Source of the DNA: Lawsonibacter sp.
GTDB lineage: Bacteria > Bacillota > Clostridia > Oscillospirales > Oscillospiraceae
Assembly (NCBI GenBank): GCA_022795855.1
Contig: JAAWHL010000002.1
Coordinates: forward strand, 1 to 63,461
Length of the DNA: 63,461 nt
Direction of reading: 5' to 3'
In this document: positions 54,501-63,460 of the stretch, one piece after another
How positions within the stretch are numbered: the first letter of the stretch is position 1
Layout: each line of letters starts with the position of its first letter
Position numbers and translations under genes: made by a program
The notes under the pieces: generated by a model
The model's database searches: none
Seen by the model: the letters and a program-made list of their open reading frames with translations, nothing else
What the model was told of the DNA's origin: nothing

Positions 54501-54573
54501 GGGGCGCCGTGATCCTATAGCGTTTGGCCTCCCCCTGTTCGGGGGAGAATATGAGAGACGGGGAGGGGCCGGG

Positions 54574-55227
54574 ATGCGGCGCAGTCTGCTGCTGGATCTG
54601 CTCTATCCGCCCAAGTGCGTCTTCTGCGGCGCTCTGCTGGAGGACGTCCGGGCGCTGATGTGCCCCCAGTGCCGGCAGGAACTGCCCTGGCTCCGGGGCG
54701 CGGAGGCGGAGCAGGAGAAGGAGTTCATCTCCCTGTGCGTCTCGCCCCTGCGGTATCAGGGCAAGGTCCGGGACAGCATCCGCCGGTACAAGTTCTCCGG
54801 AATGTTCAGCTTCTGCCAGGTCTACGGGGAGCTGACCGCCCGCTGTGTCCGGGAGCGCCTGACGGGGCGGTACGACCTCATCTCCTGGGTCCCCGTCAGC
54901 CGGAAGCGCCGGCGGGAGCGGGGCTATGACCAGGCCTTTCTCCTGGCCCGGGAGACCGCCCGGGCGCTGGAGGCCGGAGCTCCGGTATCCCTGCTGGAGA
55001 AGATCCGGAACAATCCGCCCCAGTCCGGCCTGGAGGAGCAGGCCGCCCGCCGGGCCAACGTCATGGGGGCGTACCGGGTGCCCGCTCCCCAGGCGGCATC
55101 GGGAAAGCGGATCCTGCTCATTGACGACGTGGTCACCACCGGGGAGACCCTGTCCGAATGCGCCCGGATGCTGCGCCTGTCCGGGGCCCGGGACGTGGTG
55201 TGCGCCTCCCTGGCCCGGGCCAGATAG
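54574..55227 (+). CDS. comF: ComF family phosphoribosyltransferase-like protein
   Basis: 217 residues. An N-terminal zinc ribbon (CVFCGALL and CPQC) is joined to a type I PRTase fold whose PRPP loop is ILLIDDVVTTGETL near residue 190. In competent bacteria ComFC helps take up transforming DNA; in non-competent species the role is unclear. PVSRKRRRERGYDQAFLLAR is the family's central signature. ATG at 54574 has GGGGAGGGG upstream. No other com genes are next to it. Its own promoter, single gene, mreB follows after 206 bp. Confidence 0.9.
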   Translation: MRRSLLLDLLYPPKCVFCGALLEDVRALMCPQCRQELPWLRGAEAEQEKEFISLCVSPLRYQGKVRDSIRRYKFSGMFSFCQVYGELTARCVRERLTGRYDLISWVPVSRKRRRERGYDQAFLLARETARALEAGAPVSLLEKIRNNPPQSGLEEQAARRANVMGAYRVPAPQAASGKRILLIDDVVTTGETLSECARMLRLSGARDVVCASLARAR

Positions 55228-55301
55228 GGCGGCGGGGCCGCTTTTGTCTGATTTGTGTTGGAGAAACAGCGGGAATTTAGAAATTCTTCATGAAATAACA
55301 G

Positions 55302-55330
55302 TTGAAAACAGGAAAATATCGGGATATAAT
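55302..55330 (+). promoter_or_regulatory. Promoter of mreB
   Basis: TTGAAA (55302-55307), 17-nt spacer, TATAAT (55325-55330). The leader is about 95 nt. Confidence 0.75.
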
Positions 55331-55433
55331 ACCTTATGCTAAAATGAGCGCGGCATTACCCGCAGGCAGGCGGACGGCAGAGATCATACCCGGCGGCGAT
55401 CCGGGAATAAAATAGATAAGGTGAGACGGAATT

Positions 55434-56468
55434 ATGTTCAACTTGTTCGGCAAGGATATCGGTATCGACCTGGGTACCGCTTCTGTTTTGGTATTTATCA
55501 AGGGGAAGGGCGTGGTCCTGCGCGAGCCGTCGGTGGTGGCCATGGACAAGAACTCCGGCAAGCTGCTGAAGGTGGGCCAGGAGGCCCAGGCTATGCTGGG
55601 CCGCACCCCGGGCAATATTGTGGCCATGCGCCCCCTGCGGGAGGGCGTTATCTCCGACTACGACATGACCGAGCGGATGCTGAAGGAGTTTATCAAGAAG
55701 GTGACCTCCTTCCGCCTGTTCAAGCCCCGCCTGATTATCTGCGTCCCCTCCGGCATCACCGAGGTGGAGGAGCGCGCCGTCATCGACGCCGGCATCCAGG
55801 CCGGCGCCCGCCGGGTGTACCTGATTGAGGAACCGGTGGCCGCCGCCATCGGCGCGGGCATCGACATCACCAAGCCCGACGGCCACATGGTGGTGGACAT
55901 CGGCGGCGGCACCGCCGACATCGCCGTCATCTCCCTGGGCGGCGTGGTGGAGTCCGCCTCCATCAAAATCGCCGGCGACAAGTTTGACGAGGCGGTCATC
56001 AAATATATCCGCCGCAAGCACAACGTCCTCATCGGCGACCGCACCGCCGAGGAGCTGAAAATGACCATCGGCTGCGTCTTTCCCCGGCCTGAGGAGGTCA
56101 CCATGGACATCAAGGGCCGCTGCCTGATGACCGGCCTGCCCCGGGTGTTCACCGTCTCCTCCAGCGAGATGATTGAGGCCTTCGAGGAGGTGTCCAGCCG
56201 CATCCTGGAGGCTGTCCACGGCGTGCTGGAGCGCACCCCTCCCGAGCTGGTGGCCGATATCTCCACCAACGGCATTATCATGACCGGCGGCGGCAGTCTG
56301 GTCTGGGGCTTTGACAAGCTGCTGGAGTCCCACACCGGCATCGAAACCCACGTGGCCGACGACGCCATCTCCTGCGTGGCCTACGGCACCGGCAAGAGCC
56401 TGGACAGCCTGGACACCCTCCAGGACGGCACCCTGAACCTGTCCCGGCGGAAGCAGATGAACTATTAA
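55434..56468 (+). CDS. mreB: Rod shape-determining protein MreB/Mbl
   Basis: Bacterial actin that guides the cell-wall elongation machine. 344 residues. Actin-fold phosphate loops GIDLGTASVLVF and VVDIGGGTADIAVIS, the connect motif EEPVAAAIGAG, and the adenosine motif MTGGGSLVWGFDKLL. It starts MFNLFGKDIGIDLG with the amphipathic N-terminus seen in MreB. It could equally be the paralogue Mbl; no mreC or mreD follows here, which favours a stand-alone paralogue. GGTGAGACGG precedes the ATG at 55434. Confidence 0.93.
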   Translation: MFNLFGKDIGIDLGTASVLVFIKGKGVVLREPSVVAMDKNSGKLLKVGQEAQAMLGRTPGNIVAMRPLREGVISDYDMTERMLKEFIKKVTSFRLFKPRLIICVPSGITEVEERAVIDAGIQAGARRVYLIEEPVAAAIGAGIDITKPDGHMVVDIGGGTADIAVISLGGVVESASIKIAGDKFDEAVIKYIRRKHNVLIGDRTAEELKMTIGCVFPRPEEVTMDIKGRCLMTGLPRVFTVSSSEMIEAFEEVSSRILEAVHGVLERTPPELVADISTNGIIMTGGGSLVWGFDKLLESHTGIETHVADDAISCVAYGTGKSLDSLDTLQDGTLNLSRRKQMNY

Positions 56469-56558
56469 CCGGGGCATCCCCCCTTCCGCCCTCAGGGGAA
56501 AGGGCATCAGAACAAAACTTTTCGCGCGCAGCTGCGCGTTGCTCTGGGAGGATTCATC

Positions 56559-56918
56559 ATGCTGAGCTTTGTCGCCTATCCCAAGTGCACCACCTGTCAG
56601 AAGGCACAAAAGTGGCTGGAAAGCCGGGGGGCGGATTTTGCCCTGCGGTACATCAAGGAGGACAACCCCACTGCGGAGGAGCTGCGGCTCTGGCGGGAGA
56701 AAAGCGGGCTGCCCCTGAAGCGGTTCTTCAACACCTCCGGACTCCAGTATAAGGCTCTGGGCCTGAAGGACCGCCTGCCCGGCATGAGCGAGGAGGAGCA
56801 GCTGAACCTGCTGGCCTCCGACGGAATGCTGGTCAAGCGGCCCATCCTGGTGGGGGAGGACTTTGTGCTGGTGGGCTTCAAGGAACCGGACTGGCTGGAA
56901 CATCTGGAGCGGATGTGA
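56559..56918 (+). CDS. ArsC/Spx family thioredoxin-fold protein (YffB/arsenate reductase-like)
   Basis: 119 residues. Thioredoxin-like fold with a CTTC redox pair in PKCTTCQKAQKWLES (Cys10, Cys13), the family's RYIKEDNPTAEEL segment, and the conserved KRPILVGEDFVLVGF near the C-terminus. It is annotated as arsenate reductase-like in many genomes; the fold also includes the regulator Spx. An RNA polymerase-binding role is unlikely without Spx's Gly52 context, but I cannot rule it out. GGGAGG precedes the ATG at 56559. A terminator follows about 85 nt after its stop. Confidence 0.85.
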   Translation: MLSFVAYPKCTTCQKAQKWLESRGADFALRYIKEDNPTAEELRLWREKSGLPLKRFFNTSGLQYKALGLKDRLPGMSEEEQLNLLASDGMLVKRPILVGEDFVLVGFKEPDWLEHLERM

Positions 56919-57001
56919 CAGAACCGGGACGGTCCGGCAGGGCGGAGCCAAGGCAGCTGCCCCCTGCGGCGGGGGCTGTCAACCGCAAATTCTCTGATTT
57001 G

Positions 57002-57032
57002 GACGGCGCGGCCACGGCTGCGCCGTCTTTTT
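57002..57032 (+). terminator. Terminator of the mreB-arsC region
   Basis: GACGGCGCGGC (57002-57012) with GGCTGCGCCGTC (57016-57027), short loop, then TTTTTC. The 310-bp gap otherwise holds the pgeF promoter and nothing else I can recognise. Confidence 0.75.
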
Positions 57033-57153
57033 CCCGCGCTTTTGGCATGGAGCTGCGGCCTGCCGGGATGCCTGGAAAACGGGGACGGCCCGCCGGGGCC
57101 GCCCCTCCCCGCCCGCTGCAAAATCGATTTCCGTGTTTTCTTTCCTCCATGGG

Positions 57154-57182
57154 TTGCAAGCGCGGAATTTTTAGGATAAAAT
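57154..57182 (+). promoter_or_regulatory. Promoter of pgeF
   Basis: TTGCAA (57154-57159), 17-nt spacer, TAAAAT (57177-57182), about 45 bp before the start codon. Confidence 0.7.
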
Positions 57183-57228
57183 AAGCTGTTCAAACAACAT
57201 GGCCTTACGGCACGGAGGTGCGGCAGAT

Positions 57229-58050
57229 ATGAAAGTGACGCGCAGGGAGCGCGGCGGCGTTCCCTTTTACGCCTGCGACGGCTTCGCGGGAGCTGTCCAC
57301 GGCTTTTCCACCCGGCTGGGAGGGGTCTCCCCCGCCCCCTGGGACAGTCTGAACCTGGGGGCGGCCCGGGGGGACGAGGCGGAGCGGGTGGCGGAAAATT
57401 TCCGCCGCTTCTGCGCCGCGGCGGGCTGCGATTCCGCCGCCCTGGTGAAAAACCGGCAGGTCCACGGGGACCGGGTCCGGGCGGTCACCCGGGCGGACAT
57501 CATGGCCTCTCCCGACGCCCCCGGCGTCTTTGAGGCGGACGCCCTGGTCACCGACGTGCCCGGGGTGTGCCTGACGGTCTTTTCCGCCGACTGCATTCCG
57601 GTTCTGCTCTTCGACCCCGTCCGGCGGGCCGCGGGGGCGGCCCACGCCGGCTGGCGGGGCTCCGCTCTGGGCGTGGCCGCCCGGACGGCGGAGGAGCTGT
57701 GTACCCGCTGGGGCTGCGCACCGGAGGACATCCTGGCCGCCGTGGGCCCGGGCATCTCCGCCTGCTGCTTCGAGACCCGCGCCGATGTGCCCCAGGCCCT
57801 GCGCCGGGGGCTGGGCGCGGAGGCGGAGGACTGCATCCGCCCGCTTCCCGGGGGGGACAAGTTTTCCGTAGACCTGAAGCGGGCCAACGTCCGCTGGCTC
57901 CTCCGGGCGGGCCTGCGGCCGGAGCACATTGCCGTCTGCTCCGCCTGCACCGCCTGCAGCGGGGAGGAGTTCTGGTCCCACCGCCGTCTGGGGGAGCGGC
58001 GGGGCAGCATGGCCGCCGTCATCCAGCTGACAGGCCCCGCAGCGAATTGA
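57229..58050 (+). CDS. pgeF: Peptidoglycan editing factor PgeF (YfiH/polyphenol oxidase family)
   Basis: 273 residues. In E. coli the homologue removes misincorporated L-Ser from peptidoglycan precursors; older annotations call the family laccase/polyphenol oxidase. Motifs: KNRQVHGDRV, TVFSADCIPVLLFD, AAHAGWRG and AVGPGISACCFE, with the metal-binding His/Cys set of the family. The ATG at 57229 follows GGAGGTG by eight bases. The solute-binding lipoprotein gene begins 7 nt after its stop, so they form one operon. The end CTACSGEEFWSHRR is typical. Confidence 0.92.
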   Translation: MKVTRRERGGVPFYACDGFAGAVHGFSTRLGGVSPAPWDSLNLGAARGDEAERVAENFRRFCAAAGCDSAALVKNRQVHGDRVRAVTRADIMASPDAPGVFEADALVTDVPGVCLTVFSADCIPVLLFDPVRRAAGAAHAGWRGSALGVAARTAEELCTRWGCAPEDILAAVGPGISACCFETRADVPQALRRGLGAEAEDCIRPLPGGDKFSVDLKRANVRWLLRAGLRPEHIAVCSACTACSGEEFWSHRRLGERRGSMAAVIQLTGPAAN

Positions 58051-58057
58051 GGACGCC

Positions 58058-59596
58058 ATGAGATTACGCCGTATATTCCCCCTCCTCCTGGCACTGGCCC
58101 TTCTGTCCGCCCCGGCCGGGTGCGGCAGCCTGCCCGCCCCCGCTCACCCCGCGCAGAGCGAAAGCGAGCCGGACGTCTCCGCCCCGGCCCCCGGGCCCGG
58201 GCAGGAGGCCCCCGCCCTGCCCCCCTTCACCCTGGCCTTCTATCCCGATTACTCCATCCACCCCGCCCTGGCCGCCAACCGGGCCAATCTGGCCCTGTCT
58301 CCCCTGCTGTACGAGGGGCTCTTCACGGTGGACGGCGCTTTTCAGCCCGTCCCCGTCCTGTGCCGGAGCTGGTCGGTCAGCGAGGACGGGCTGGTGTGGA
58401 CCTTCCTTCTGCGGCAGGGGGTGACCTTCTCCGACGGCACCCCCCTGACCGGGACGCTGGCCGCCCGGGCCCTAAACACCGCCCTGGGCAGGGGCTCCCG
58501 CTATGAGGGGCGGATCTCCTACCTGCGCTCCGTCACCGGGACGGAGGAGGCCGTCACCGTCACCCTCTACCAGCCAAACGGAGCGCTGCCCGCCCTGCTG
58601 GACATCCCCCTGGCCCTGGACGACAGCGGACGGCCCCTGGGCACCGGCCAGTACGTGCTGGATGAGCCCGCCGAGGGCACGCCCGCCCTGCACGCCCGCT
58701 CCGACTGGTGGGCCGGACAGCCGGCCCCCGTCCATACCATCCGGCTGTTCTCCATCCAGCAGGCGGGCGACCTGATTGCCGCCTTTGACTCCGGGGATGT
58801 GACCCTGCTGGACGTGGATTTGACAGGTACCAACTCTCTGGGCTACTCGGGCAGCTACGAGGTGTGGGACTACAGCACCTCGGATCTGATTTACCTGGGT
58901 TTCAACACCAAAAAGGGCTGGTGCCGGGACGTCAATGTCCGCCGGGCCGTCAGCCGCGGAATAGACCGGCAGTCCATCGCCCAGATTCCCTACGCCAGCC
59001 ACGCGGCGGCCTCCTCTCTGCCCGTACACCCCAGCAGCCCCCTGTCTGACTCGGAGCTCCAGGCCGCGGCCGCCTATGACCCCGATTTTCTGGCCCGGTT
59101 TCTCCAGTCGGCCTCCCTGCCCGCCAAGCCCCTGGTCCTGCTGGTCAACACCGAGAACCGCGCCAAGGTTTCCACGGCGGAGTACGTGGCCTACCAGCTC
59201 CAGGCCGTGGGGCTGGAGGCCGAGGTGAAAAAGCTCCCTTGGGACGACTTTACCGCCGCCCTGGAGAAGGGTGAGTTCGACCTGTATGTGGGCGAGGTGC
59301 TGCTCCCCGCCGACTTTGACCCGTCCGCCCTGCTCTCCTCCTCCGGCGCGCTGAATTACGGCCGCTGGGAGGACAGCCGGGCCGACCAGCTGCTCTACGC
59401 CCTGCGCTGCGCCCGGGAGGAGGACCGCGCCCCCGCCGCCCGGGAGCTGTGGAACCGCCTGGAGGAGACCGCCCCCATCGCCCCCATCTGCTTCAAAAAC
59501 GGCTCTGTGCTGACCCAGTGGGGCCGGCTGTCCGGCCTGCGCCCGGTCCAGAACAACGCGTTTTTCGGGCTGGAGGGCTGGGTGCTGGATCCGTAA
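58058..59596 (+). CDS. ABC transporter solute-binding lipoprotein (family 5, oligopeptide type)
   Basis: 512 residues. Signal peptide with lipobox APAGCGS, a Pro/Ala/Ser-rich linker to about residue 50, then the SBP_bac_5 fold: NLALSPLLYEGLFTVDG, VWTFLLRQGVTFSDGTPLT, and TKKGWCRDVNVRRAVSRGIDR. These proteins deliver peptides or nickel to an ABC importer, but no permease or ATPase gene follows, so it is an orphan receptor, or it uses a transporter encoded elsewhere. Start ATG at 58058, 7 nt after pgeF. A hairpin separates it from purL. Confidence 0.9.
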   Translation: MRLRRIFPLLLALALLSAPAGCGSLPAPAHPAQSESEPDVSAPAPGPGQEAPALPPFTLAFYPDYSIHPALAANRANLALSPLLYEGLFTVDGAFQPVPVLCRSWSVSEDGLVWTFLLRQGVTFSDGTPLTGTLAARALNTALGRGSRYEGRISYLRSVTGTEEAVTVTLYQPNGALPALLDIPLALDDSGRPLGTGQYVLDEPAEGTPALHARSDWWAGQPAPVHTIRLFSIQQAGDLIAAFDSGDVTLLDVDLTGTNSLGYSGSYEVWDYSTSDLIYLGFNTKKGWCRDVNVRRAVSRGIDRQSIAQIPYASHAAASSLPVHPSSPLSDSELQAAAAYDPDFLARFLQSASLPAKPLVLLVNTENRAKVSTAEYVAYQLQAVGLEAEVKKLPWDDFTAALEKGEFDLYVGEVLLPADFDPSALLSSSGALNYGRWEDSRADQLLYALRCAREEDRAPAARELWNRLEETAPIAPICFKNGSVLTQWGRLSGLRPVQNNAFFGLEGWVLDP

Positions 59597-59598
59597 AA

Positions 59599-59630
59599 GA
59601 CAGGAATCCGGCCGCCCCGGGCGGCCTGTC
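59599..59630 (+). terminator. Hairpin between the lipoprotein gene and purL
   Basis: GGCCGCC (59610-59616) with GGCGGCC (59620-59626), outer GACA/TGTC. No T-run follows, so only partial termination is expected; purL starts 38 nt later and may be read through. Confidence 0.5.
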
Positions 59631-59667
59631 CATAGGAACCATGAATTAAAACGTGGAGGAATCAAAC

Positions 59668-62600
59668 ATGAGTGTTTTCCGCTGTTTTTCCGAAAAGAAA
59701 CCCGGCTTTGACGTAGAGGCCCAGAGCCTGTGCCGCGCCCTGCGGGAGCAGCTGGGCATCCAGGGCCTGAGCTCGGTGCGCATCCTGAACCGGTACGACG
59801 CCGACCGCATCGACCCCGACGTGTACCGGCAGGCCAGGACCATCGTCTTCTCCGAGCCCCAGGCGGACCAGGTGTACGACGAGGAGTTCCCCCTCCCCGC
59901 CGCCCCCCACGCCCTGCTGGCGGTGGAGGCCCTGCCGGGGCAGTTCGACCAGCGGGCCGACTCGGCCGCCCAGTGCATCCAGCTGATGGCCGGAGTGGAC
60001 CGCCCCCTGATTGCCTGCGCCAAGGTGTACCTGCTGGAGGGGGCCCTGTCGGCAGAGGATCTGGACAAAATCCGGGGCTACCTCATCAACCCGGTGGAGA
60101 GCCGCCAGGCCTCCCTGGACAAGCCGGACACCCTGGCCCGCACCCACCCCGTCCCCGACCGCGTACCCGTCATCAGCGGCTTCACCGCCCTGGACGGGGC
60201 CGGCCTGTCCGCCCTGCTGGAGGAGATGGGTCTGGCCATGGACCTGGACGACCTGAAATTCCTGCAAACCTACTTCCGGGACGAGGAGAAGCGGGACCCC
60301 ACCGTCACCGAGGTGCGTGTGGTGGACACCTACTGGTCCGACCACTGCCGCCACACCACCTTCTCCACCCACATCGACTCGGTGGAGATTCTGGACGAGG
60401 CCGTGGCCGCCGCCTACCGCCGGTATCTGGAGGCCCGGACGGAGGTGTACGGCCCGGAGAAGGCCGCCGTCCGCCCCCAGACCCTGATGGACCTGGCCAC
60501 CATCGGGGCCAAGGTGCTGAAAAAGCGGGGCCTGCTGGCCAATCTGGACCAGAGCGAGGAAATTAACGCCTGCTCCATCCATGTCATCGCCAATGTGGAC
60601 GGCGAGGACCAGGACTGGCTTTTGATGTTCAAGAACGAGACCCACAACCACCCCACGGAGATTGAGCCCTTCGGCGGCGCGGCCACCTGCATCGGCGGCT
60701 GCATCCGGGATCCCCTGTCCGGCCGTGCCTACGTGTACCAGGCCCTGCGCCTGACCGGCTGCGGCGACCCCCGCACCCCCTTTGACCAGACCCTGGAGGG
60801 CAAGCTGCCCCAGCGCAAGCTGGCCGTCACTGCGGCGGCGGGCTACTCCTCCTACGGCAATCAGATTGGTCTGGCCACCGGCCATGTGGCCGAGGTCTAC
60901 CACCCCGGCTACGTGGCCAAGCATCTGGAGGTGGGGGCCGTGGTGGGGGCCGCTCCGGCGGAAAACGTGGTGCGGGAGCGCCCCGCCCCCGGGGACGTGG
61001 TCATCCTGCTGGGGGGCCGCACCGGCCGGGACGGCATCGGCGGGGCGACCGGCTCCTCCAAGAGCCACAACAAAAAGTCGCTGGCCACCATGGCCAGCGA
61101 GGTGCAGAAGGGCAACGCCCCCGAGGAGCGGAAGATTCAGCGTCTGTTCCGGGACGGCCAGGTCACCCGCCTGATTAAGCGGTGCAACGACTTCGGCGCG
61201 GGCGGCGTGTCGGTGGCCATCGGCGAGCTGGCCGACGGCCTGGAAATCAATCTGGACGCGGTGCGCAAGAAGTACGACGGCCTGGACGGCACGGAGCTGG
61301 CCATCTCCGAGAGCCAGGAGCGCATGGCCGTGGTGACCGCCCCGGAAAACGCGGAGGCCTTTATCGCCGCCGCCCAGCGGGAGAACCTGGAGGCCTACCC
61401 CGTGGCGGTGGTGACGGAGAGCCCCCGGATGGTCATGAACTGGAAGGGGAAGAAGATTGCCGACCTCAGCCGGGCCTTCCTGGACACCAACGGCGCGGAC
61501 AAGCACACCTCCGTCCGTGTGGGCCCCCTGCCCCCCGCCCGGAGCGTCCGGGCAGAGAGCCTGCGCGCCATCGCCTCCGACCTGAAATTTGCCTCCCGCC
61601 GGGGGCTTACCGAGCGGTTTGACGGCTCCATCGGCGCGTCCAGCGTGCTGATGCCCTTCGGCGGGAAGACCCAGCGCACCCCCGCCCAGGTGATGGCCTC
61701 CCTGCTCCCCGTCCTGCCGGGGCAGAAAACCGACCTGTGCTCGGTCATGGCCTGGGGCTTTGACCCGGAGGCCATGGAGCGCGACCCCTACCGGGGGGCC
61801 GCCGCCTCGGTGACCGACTCCCTGGCCAAGCTGGCGGCCGCCGGCTGCGACTGCCGCCAGGCCTATCTCACCTTCCAGGAGTTTTTCGAGAAGCTGCGGG
61901 ACGAGCCCGCCCGCTGGGGCAAGCCTTTCGCCGCCCTGCTGGGGGCCCTGGACGCCCAGCTGGGGCTGGAGGCGGCCGCCATCGGCGGCAAGGACTCCAT
62001 GTCCGGCTCCTTCCTGGACCTGGACGTGCCCCCCACCCTCATCTCCTTCGCCGTCGCCCCCGCCAAGGCCGGGGACGTGCTCTCCCCCGAGTTCAAGGGG
62101 GCGGGGCACCCGGTCTACCTCCTGCCCGGCTTCCCCACCTACGGGGAGCTGAAGCGGGCCTGGGAGCGCTTTTACGATCTGTGCCAGGCCGGCAAGGTCA
62201 AGGCCGCCTGGGCCGTGGAGGGAGGCGGCGCAGCCGAGGCGGTGATGAAGATGTCCTTTGGCAGCTCCATCGGCTTCACCGCCGACCCCAACGCCGGCGC
62301 CCCCTGGTACAGCCCCTGCTCCGGCGCCATCGTCTTTGAGACCGAGGAGGACCTGTTCCTGCCCGGGGTGGCCTGGCGCATCGGCATCACCACGGAAGAG
62401 CCCGTCATCACCATCGGCCCCGACTCCGCCCCCATCGACGAGCTGCTCCGGCTCAACGAGGCGGTTCTGGAGCAGGTCTACCCCACCCGGGCCGGCGTGG
62501 CTCAGCCCGTAGAGGCCGTCTCCTGGGACAAGCGCGCGCCCATCACGGCCAAGAGCCGCATTGCCCGGCCCCGGGCGGTCATCCCCGTCTTCCCCGGCAA

Positions 62601-63363
62601 TAACTGCGAGTACGACACCGCCAACGCCTGCCTCCGTGCAGGCATCCAGCCGGAGATTCTGGTGGTGCGCAACCTGACCACCGCCCAGCTGGCCCAGTCC
62701 GCCCAGGAGCTGGAGCGGGCCATCCGGAACAGCCAGATGGTCATTCTCCCCGGCGGCTTCTCCGGCGGCGACGAGCCGGACGGCTCGGGAAAGTTCATCG
62801 CCTCCTTCCTCCGCTCCCCCGCCCTGCGGGACGCCATACACGACCTGCTCCAAAACCGGGACGGCCTGATGCTGGGCATCTGCAACGGCTTCCAGGCCCT
62901 TGTCAAGCTGGGGCTGGTGCCCTTCGGGGAGATTCGCCCCATGGACGAAAACTGCCCCACCCTGACCTATAACCTGATCGGCCGCCACCAGTCCAGCTAC
63001 GTCACCACCCGGGTGGCCAGCGTCCAGTCCCCCTGGATGCTGAAATCCCAGGTGGGCGACCTGCACACCATCCCCATCTCCCACGGCGAGGGCCGCTTTG
63101 TGGCCCCCGGAGAGGTGATTGCCCGGCTGATTGCCGGCGGCCAGATTGCCACCCAGTATGTGGACCCCCAGGGCCGGCCCACCCTGGACATCGCCTTCAA
63201 CCCCAACGGCTCCATGGAGGCCATTGAGGGCATCTTCTCCCCCGACGGCCGGGTTTTCGGCAAAATGGGCCACACCGAGCGCTCCGGCCCCTTCGTCGGG
63301 AAAAACATCCCCGGCGACAAGGCCCAGCCTTTGTTTGAATCGGGCGCGGAATATTACCGCTGA
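59668..63363 (+). CDS. purL: Phosphoribosylformylglycinamidine synthase (single-chain)
   Basis: Fourth step of purine synthesis: FGAR, glutamine and ATP give FGAM. 1231 residues in one chain, the large form that holds synthetase and glutaminase together, instead of the PurS-PurL-PurQ set of Bacillus. The N-terminal PurS-like domain covers about 1-130. The synthetase has VDTYWSDHCRHTTFSTHI, NETHNHPTEIEPFGGAATC and GGRTGRDGIGGATGSS. The C-terminal glutaminase starts VIPVFPGNNCEYDTANA, with the Cys nucleophile in LGICNGFQAL (near residue 1072) and ISHGEGRF. ATG at 59668 has GTGGAGG. The 97-bp inverted repeat begins at the base after its stop. Confidence 0.97.
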   Translation: MSVFRCFSEKKPGFDVEAQSLCRALREQLGIQGLSSVRILNRYDADRIDPDVYRQARTIVFSEPQADQVYDEEFPLPAAPHALLAVEALPGQFDQRADSAAQCIQLMAGVDRPLIACAKVYLLEGALSAEDLDKIRGYLINPVESRQASLDKPDTLARTHPVPDRVPVISGFTALDGAGLSALLEEMGLAMDLDDLKFLQTYFRDEEKRDPTVTEVRVVDTYWSDHCRHTTFSTHIDSVEILDEAVAAAYRRYLEARTEVYGPEKAAVRPQTLMDLATIGAKVLKKRGLLANLDQSEEINACSIHVIANVDGEDQDWLLMFKNETHNHPTEIEPFGGAATCIGGCIRDPLSGRAYVYQALRLTGCGDPRTPFDQTLEGKLPQRKLAVTAAAGYSSYGNQIGLATGHVAEVYHPGYVAKHLEVGAVVGAAPAENVVRERPAPGDVVILLGGRTGRDGIGGATGSSKSHNKKSLATMASEVQKGNAPEERKIQRLFRDGQVTRLIKRCNDFGAGGVSVAIGELADGLEINLDAVRKKYDGLDGTELAISESQERMAVVTAPENAEAFIAAAQRENLEAYPVAVVTESPRMVMNWKGKKIADLSRAFLDTNGADKHTSVRVGPLPPARSVRAESLRAIASDLKFASRRGLTERFDGSIGASSVLMPFGGKTQRTPAQVMASLLPVLPGQKTDLCSVMAWGFDPEAMERDPYRGAAASVTDSLAKLAAAGCDCRQAYLTFQEFFEKLRDEPARWGKPFAALLGALDAQLGLEAAAIGGKDSMSGSFLDLDVPPTLISFAVAPAKAGDVLSPEFKGAGHPVYLLPGFPTYGELKRAWERFYDLCQAGKVKAAWAVEGGGAAEAVMKMSFGSSIGFTADPNAGAPWYSPCSGAIVFETEEDLFLPGVAWRIGITTEEPVITIGPDSAPIDELLRLNEAVLEQVYPTRAGVAQPVEAVSWDKRAPITAKSRIARPRAVIPVFPGNNCEYDTANACLRAGIQPEILVVRNLTTAQLAQSAQELERAIRNSQMVILPGGFSGGDEPDGSGKFIASFLRSPALRDAIHDLLQNRDGLMLGICNGFQALVKLGLVPFGEIRPMDENCPTLTYNLIGRHQSSYVTTRVASVQSPWMLKSQVGDLHTIPISHGEGRFVAPGEVIARLIAGGQIATQYVDPQGRPTLDIAFNPNGSMEAIEGIFSPDGRVFGKMGHTERSGPFVGKNIPGDKAQPLFESGAEYYR

Positions 63364-63460
63364 AGTCAGGACCACCCGTAAAACGGGTGGCCTGCACTCG
63401 CCCTATAAGGGCGTGATATTGGCCGCGCCTCAAGGCGCGGTGAAACGGTCTGCCGACCGC
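63364..63460. repeat. 97-bp multi-hairpin repeat, right copy
   Basis: Exact reverse complement of 1-97 with the same four palindromes. It follows directly on the purL stop codon. Since both contig ends run into it, this sequence probably occurs several times in the genome. Confidence 0.85.

Noticed and set aside
59662-63375. A minus-strand open frame of about 1237 codons opposite purL
   Set aside because: Very GC-rich codon use in purL removes stops from the opposite strand. The predicted product is a Gly/His/Val/Leu-rich string with no domain, while the plus-strand frame is clearly PurL. The same holds for long antisense frames at 86-1981, 2584-5163, 12367-14382, 14714-16639 and 34819-37083.
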